A model generated the notes under the pieces. The model had not been told where the DNA came from. It worked only from the letters and a program-made list of their open reading frames with translations, and ran no database searches. Below, piece by piece: positions 13,487 to 17,065 of a DNA stretch of 17,065 bases (positions are counted from its first letter, which is position 1; every line of letters starts with the position of its first letter). The position numbers and the translations under genes were made by a program. Location of the stretch: assembly GCA_012522285.1 (NCBI GenBank), contig JAAYKS010000406.1, positions 1 to 17,065 on the forward strand. Direction: 5' to 3'. This DNA comes from Clostridiaceae bacterium (GTDB taxonomy: Bacteria > Bacillota > Clostridia > Saccharofermentanales > UBA5734).

Positions 13487-14488
13487 ATGGCCAAGATCTA
13501 TTACCAGAAAGATGCCGATCTCTCGCTGCTCCAAGGCAAAACCGTCGCCGTCATCGGGTATGGCAGTCAAGGACACGCACACGCGCTCAATCTGCATGAA
13601 AGCGGTGTCGATGTCGTCGTCGGGCTGTACAACGGCAGCCCGTCCTGGAAACGCGCGGAAGCCGCAGGCCTCAAAGTCGACACGGCGGCAGGCGCCGCGG
13701 CGGCGGCCGACGTCGTCATGATCCTTGTTAACGACGAAAAACAGGCCGCGCTCTATACCGAGAGCATCGCTCCCAACCTGTCCGCAGGCAAGACGCTGAT
13801 GTTCGCCCACGGGTTCAACATCCACTTCGGACAGATCGCCCCGCCGGCCGACGTGGATGTCATCATGGTGGCACCCAAAGGTCCCGGTCACACGGTACGC
13901 AGCGAATATCTCGCGGGCAAAGGGGTCCCCTGCCTGGTCGCTATCCATCAAGACGCAAGCGGGCATGCCCTCGACACCGCACTGGCGTATGCTGCCGGCA
14001 TCGGCGGTGCCCGCGCAGGGATGTTGCTGACCACCTTCAAACAGGAGACCGAAACCGACCTGTTCGGAGAGCAGGCTGTACTGTGCGGCGGCGTCACCGC
14101 TTTGATGCAGGCTGGATTTGAAACATTGGTAGAAGCGGGATACGATCCCGAAAACGCCTATTTCGAATGCATCCATGAAATGAAGCTGATTGTCGACATG
14201 ATCTACCAGGGCGGATTCAACTACATGCGCTATTCAGTGTCCGATACCGCAGAGTATGGCGATTATGTCACCGGGAAACGGATCATTACGGAAGAGACAA
14301 AAAAGGAAATGAAAAATATTCTTGCGGAAATCCAGGACGGCACCTTTGCGCGCAACTGGCTTCAGGAGAACCGCGTGAACCGGCCGCATTTCAACGCCAT
14401 GCGCCGGATCGCGTCGGAGCACCAGCTTGAAAAAACCGGCAAAGAACTCCGTAAAATGTATTCCTGGGCCAAAGAGGATCAGGACTGA
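13487..14488 (+). CDS. ilvC: Ketol-acid reductoisomerase (class I, short form)
   Basis: IlvC isomerises acetolactate or acetohydroxybutyrate and reduces the intermediate to the dihydroxy acid, using Mg and NAD(P)H. The 333 residues fit the short class I form. Visible are the Rossmann motif GYGSQGHAHAL (24-34), AHGFNIHF (107-114, His108), APKGPGH (129-135), magnesium ligands Asp191 and Glu195 (TDLFGEQAVLCGG), and Glu227 and Glu231 (FECIHEMK). The cofactor loop (47-53) reads LYNGSPS: the serines that hold the NADPH 2'-phosphate are kept, but the arginine common at position 48 is tyrosine. The start is ATG 13487, nine bases after GGAGG. It lies 83 bases after ilvN and 11 bases before ilvD. Confidence 0.97.
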   Translation: MAKIYYQKDADLSLLQGKTVAVIGYGSQGHAHALNLHESGVDVVVGLYNGSPSWKRAEAAGLKVDTAAGAAAAADVVMILVNDEKQAALYTESIAPNLSAGKTLMFAHGFNIHFGQIAPPADVDVIMVAPKGPGHTVRSEYLAGKGVPCLVAIHQDASGHALDTALAYAAGIGGARAGMLLTTFKQETETDLFGEQAVLCGGVTALMQAGFETLVEAGYDPENAYFECIHEMKLIVDMIYQGGFNYMRYSVSDTAEYGDYVTGKRIITEETKKEMKNILAEIQDGTFARNWLQENRVNRPHFNAMRRIASEHQLEKTGKELRKMYSWAKEDQD

Positions 14489-14499
14489 GGGGGCATCAC

Positions 14500-16170
14500 A
14501 TGGCGGGATTAAAAAGCGACAAAGTCTTCAAAGGTCCGGAACGGGCACCGCATCGGTCCCTGTTCTACGCGCTGGGCATCACCGACGAGGAAATGAATCG
14601 TCCGCTGATCGGGGTGATCTCCGCATTTAGCGAAATCGTTCCGGGCCACGCCCACCTCGACAAGGTCGCGGAAGCGGTCAAGGCCGGGGTCCGGATGGCG
14701 GGCGGCACACCGATCCTCATGCCCTCGATTGGCGTATGCGACGGGATCTCCATGGGGCACGAAGGGATGAATTACTCCCTCCCCTCCCGCGAGTTGATCG
14801 CCGATTCGGTCGAAACCATGGCGCTGGCGCATTGTTTTGATGGACTGGTGCTGGTGCCGAATTGCGATAAAATCGTGCCCGGGATGCTGATGGGGGCGGC
14901 ACGGATTAACCTTCCGGCGATCGTCGTGAGCGGTGGGCCCATGATGGCGGGGATTGAACCGGGTGTGCGCGACATCTCGCTTTCGACGATTTTCGAAGCG
15001 GTCGGCGCAAACAAAGCCGGGCTGATCGACGAAGAGCGGCTCCGATGGTTCGAACAATCCGCCTGTCCCGGTTGCGGCTCCTGCTCCGGCATGTTCACTG
15101 CCAACAGCATGAACTGCTTGTCCGAGGCAATTGGCATGGCATTGCCCTTCAACGGCACCGCCCCGGCGGTCTCGGCAGAGCGGATCCGGCTTGCAAAACA
15201 CGCCGGTATGCGAATCCTCGACCTCGTCGCCCGGCAAATCAAGGCACGCGACATCCTGACGCCGGCCGCCTTTGAGAACGCACTGTCGGTCGACATGGCG
15301 CTCGGATGTTCTACCAACAGTGTGCTGCACCTGCTCGCCATCGCCAACGAAGCGGGCGTACAGGTCGATCTATCCACAGTGGAGCGCCGCTCCGCAGCGA
15401 CCCCCAACCTGTGCAAACTGAGCCCAGCGGGCGATCACCACATCCAGGATCTGCATCGCGCGGGCGGCGTACCTGCGGTGATGAAGCAGTTACTGGACGC
15501 GGGATTGATCGATGGCACTCTACCGACGGTCACGGGCAGTCCGGTTGCGGACAATGTTTCGATGTCGGTGGTGCTGGATTCGACAGTCATCCGTCCGGTA
15601 TCCGATCCGCACAGTTCCACCGGGGGCATCGCCGTACTGCGGGGGAATCTTGCGCCCGAAGGCGCGGTCGTCAAGCGTTCCGCGGTGGATCCCAAAATGA
15701 TGGACGTCACCTGCAACGCACGCGTTTTCGACAGCGAAGACGATGCGATCGAAGCCATTTATGCCGGCAACATCCATGCGGGCGACGTCGTGGTCATCCG
15801 CTACGAGGGACCGCGTGGCGGCCCCGGCATGCGCGAAATGCTCGGTCCTACCTCAGCGCTCGCGGGTATGGGGCTGGACAAGGAAGTCGCACTCATCACG
15901 GACGGTCGCTTCAGCGGCGCCACCCGCGGAGCCGCGATCGGTCATGTGTCTCCCGAAGCCGCGCTGGACGGGCCGATCGGCCTTCTACAGGAAGGCGACA
16001 GGATACGGATCGACATTCCGAACGGGGTGCTGGCGATGGAAGTCGACGACGCGGAGCTTGCGCGACGCGCCGCCGCAAAACCCGCCTTTGTCCCACGGGT
16101 CACCACAGGCTGGCTTGCGCGCTACCAGCGCCAGGTCACCTCGGCATCCGAAGGCGCGGTGCTGCGCTAA
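14500..16170 (+). CDS. ilvD: Dihydroxy-acid dehydratase
   Basis: IlvD dehydrates 2,3-dihydroxyisovalerate and 2,3-dihydroxy-3-methylvalerate to the 2-oxo acids that precede valine/leucine and isoleucine, using an iron-sulfur cluster and Mg. The 556 residues are of normal length. Visible are IGVCDGISMGHEGM (77-90), PNCDKIVPGM (120-129, Cys122 and Lys124), CPGCGSCSGMFTANSMNC (189-206, Cys195 as conserved ligand) and the C-terminal GRFSGATRG (469-477). Position 49 in VPGHAHL is not Cys, so this looks like the [4Fe-4S]-type rather than the plant-like [2Fe-2S] enzyme with Cys49. The start is ATG 14500 with GAGGGGG six bases upstream, 11 bases after ilvC. It is the last operon gene, followed by a strong terminator. 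Confidence 0.97.
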   Translation: MAGLKSDKVFKGPERAPHRSLFYALGITDEEMNRPLIGVISAFSEIVPGHAHLDKVAEAVKAGVRMAGGTPILMPSIGVCDGISMGHEGMNYSLPSRELIADSVETMALAHCFDGLVLVPNCDKIVPGMLMGAARINLPAIVVSGGPMMAGIEPGVRDISLSTIFEAVGANKAGLIDEERLRWFEQSACPGCGSCSGMFTANSMNCLSEAIGMALPFNGTAPAVSAERIRLAKHAGMRILDLVARQIKARDILTPAAFENALSVDMALGCSTNSVLHLLAIANEAGVQVDLSTVERRSAATPNLCKLSPAGDHHIQDLHRAGGVPAVMKQLLDAGLIDGTLPTVTGSPVADNVSMSVVLDSTVIRPVSDPHSSTGGIAVLRGNLAPEGAVVKRSAVDPKMMDVTCNARVFDSEDDAIEAIYAGNIHAGDVVVIRYEGPRGGPGMREMLGPTSALAGMGLDKEVALITDGRFSGATRGAAIGHVSPEAALDGPIGLLQEGDRIRIDIPNGVLAMEVDDAELARRAAAKPAFVPRVTTGWLARYQRQVTSASEGAVLR

Positions 16171-16194
16171 CTGGAATCCACAAATAACTGCGAT

Positions 16195-16230
16195 GAAGGG
16201 GGGGCCATCTGGCCCCCCCCTTCTTTGCTT
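16195..16230 (+). terminator. Intrinsic terminator of the ilv operon
   Basis: GAAGGGGGGGCC pairs with GGCCCCCCCCTTC around ATCT, about 12 pairs with one extra C, followed by TTTGCTTT. It begins 25 bases after the ilvD stop. On the other strand the tail is not T-rich, so it mainly serves ilvD, though the very strong stem may also block the convergent transcript ending at 16253. Confidence 0.9.
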
Positions 16231-16252
16231 TCATGTAATGGAACTGTCTGGA

Positions 16253-17065
16253 TTATTTCTTCCAGTGCACCATCGGGAGTCCCGCCACCGGCGAGGCAAA
16301 ATACGGGATGTTGGTCGCGCGGAGAGATCCGATGTAGACCGTCTTGAGGTCGGGTCCGCCGAATGTGACGCTCGCCATCCAGGGCGCGATGCCGCGACCG
16401 GTCTTGAACAGGATTTCGTTGGTCACGCATTTTGCATAGAACGCGTCGTCCAACGCCTGCACCAGGGCGTGATCACCTTCATCAATCAGCACCTTGAACT
16501 CGCCGTCGGGCGTGATGACCCAGAGTTTATCCGAGTACACGCTGGTGCCCCACAGATTGCCGTAGCTGTCGAACGCGATGCCGTCCGGATACGCGCCTTG
16601 GCCCATGTGCGTGGGACCGTAGATCTCCCGGTCGTGTAGATCGCCGGCCGCGTCCACCCGGTAGCGCAGGATGCGTCCGCCGGTGGTTTCGACGACGTAC
16701 AGGTGCTCCTCGTTCGCATCCATGCGGACTTCGTTGGTGAAATGCAGGCCGGTCGCGACGATATGGATGCCGCGCTCGTCATAACGGGCGATATAGCCGT
16801 CGTCCAGGTCGGGGCGCAGCGCGTCCAGCCAGTTCTTTTTCATGGTGGTGATGGTGATCCAGATGCGGTTCTTGGAGTCGCGGTAGACAAAATTGACCTT
16901 GCCGATCTCTTTGCCGTCGATGGTGTCGAACAGCACTTCGGTTTCGCCCGTGCGTTTCATCCGCTCCAGACAGTCGGTCCCGAAGTTGGAAATCAGAATG
17001 TCTCCGTTGTCCGCAAACGCCAGGCCGTTGGGGAGCGTTCCGACAAAGAATCGGTCCACGTCGGA
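16253..17065 (-). CDS. SMP-30/gluconolactonase-like beta-propeller protein (5' partial)
   Basis: The frame is open to the right edge of the window (the GTG at 17059 is an internal valine codon), so the N-terminus is missing; 270 codons are visible. Repeated blade motifs such as LPNGLAFADNGDILISNFG, HFTNEVRMDANEEHLYVVE and YPDGIAFDSYGNLWG fit the six-bladed SMP-30/gluconolactonase/LRE family. The Asn of TNE and the Asp of YPDG occupy positions of two metal ligands in that family; the N-terminal Glu ligand would be outside the window. Members hydrolyse sugar lactones, but many have other or unknown substrates, so I assign only the family. It is convergent with ilvD and not part of that operon. 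No signal peptide can be judged. Confidence 0.8.
   Translation of the reverse strand, partial: SDVDRFFVGTLPNGLAFADNGDILISNFGTDCLERMKRTGETEVLFDTIDGKEIGKVNFVYRDSKNRIWITITTMKKNWLDALRPDLDDGYIARYDERGIHIVATGLHFTNEVRMDANEEHLYVVETTGGRILRYRVDAAGDLHDREIYGPTHMGQGAYPDGIAFDSYGNLWGTSVYSDKLWVITPDGEFKVLIDEGDHALVQALDDAFYAKCVTNEILFKTGRGIAPWMASVTFGGPDLKTVYIGSLRATNIPYFASPVAGLPMVHWKK

Noticed and set aside
14640..14660. Missing first cluster cysteine (Cys49) in IlvD
   Set aside because: E. coli-type [4Fe-4S] dehydratases also have VPGH at this place; it marks the enzyme subtype and is not a defect.
14509..15330. 273-codon ORF antisense to ilvD
   Set aside because: Shadow frame inside a fully recognisable dihydroxy-acid dehydratase.

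Overview
The window looks like a piece of chromosome from a GC-rich member of the Bacillota (Clostridia-like is my best guess). The signs are an AddAB-type recombination nuclease with an iron-sulfur AddB, a Crp/Fnr regulator, strong AGGAGG-type ribosome binding sites on almost every gene, and a compact ilvBNCD operon with a short class I KetoI-acid reductoisomerase. This is inference from gene content, not a phylogeny. I see no mobile element, CRISPR array, tRNA or rRNA.

Layout. 1-190 (+): the 3' end of an M20-family peptidase, followed at 195-248 by a degenerate second copy of its last 18 codons and a perfect 11-bp hairpin. 261-9820 (-): a block read right to left, Crp/Fnr regulator, addB, addA (ATGA junction with addB), then a stand-alone lipoyl-less 2-oxoacid dehydrogenase E2-like acyltransferase whose catalytic histidine is replaced. 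9821-9933: divergent promoter region with an AT-rich palindrome. 9934-10779 (+): AraC-family regulator. 10780-11223: 444 bases without a long gene that hold what looks like a complete transcription attenuator (promoter, 53-codon leader ORF with clustered GTA valine codons, competing RNA pairings, intrinsic terminator). 11224-16170 (+): ilvB, ilvN, ilvC, ilvD, closed by a strong terminator at 16195. 16253-17065 (-): convergent SMP-30/gluconolactonase-like gene running off the window.

How the genes work together. IlvBN condenses pyruvate with pyruvate or 2-oxobutyrate; IlvC isomerises and reduces the product; IlvD dehydrates it to the 2-oxo acid precursors of valine, leucine and isoleucine. No transaminase or leu genes are in view. 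AddA and AddB together form the helicase-nuclease that resects double-strand breaks. The E2-like protein has no evident link to DNA repair and may have its own promoter.

The most notable element is the ilv leader. Bacillota usually control ilv operons by T-box riboswitches or CodY; here the sequence instead supports a leader-peptide (ribosome-mediated) attenuator, with a long-range 10-bp pairing that I cannot place in the textbook scheme.
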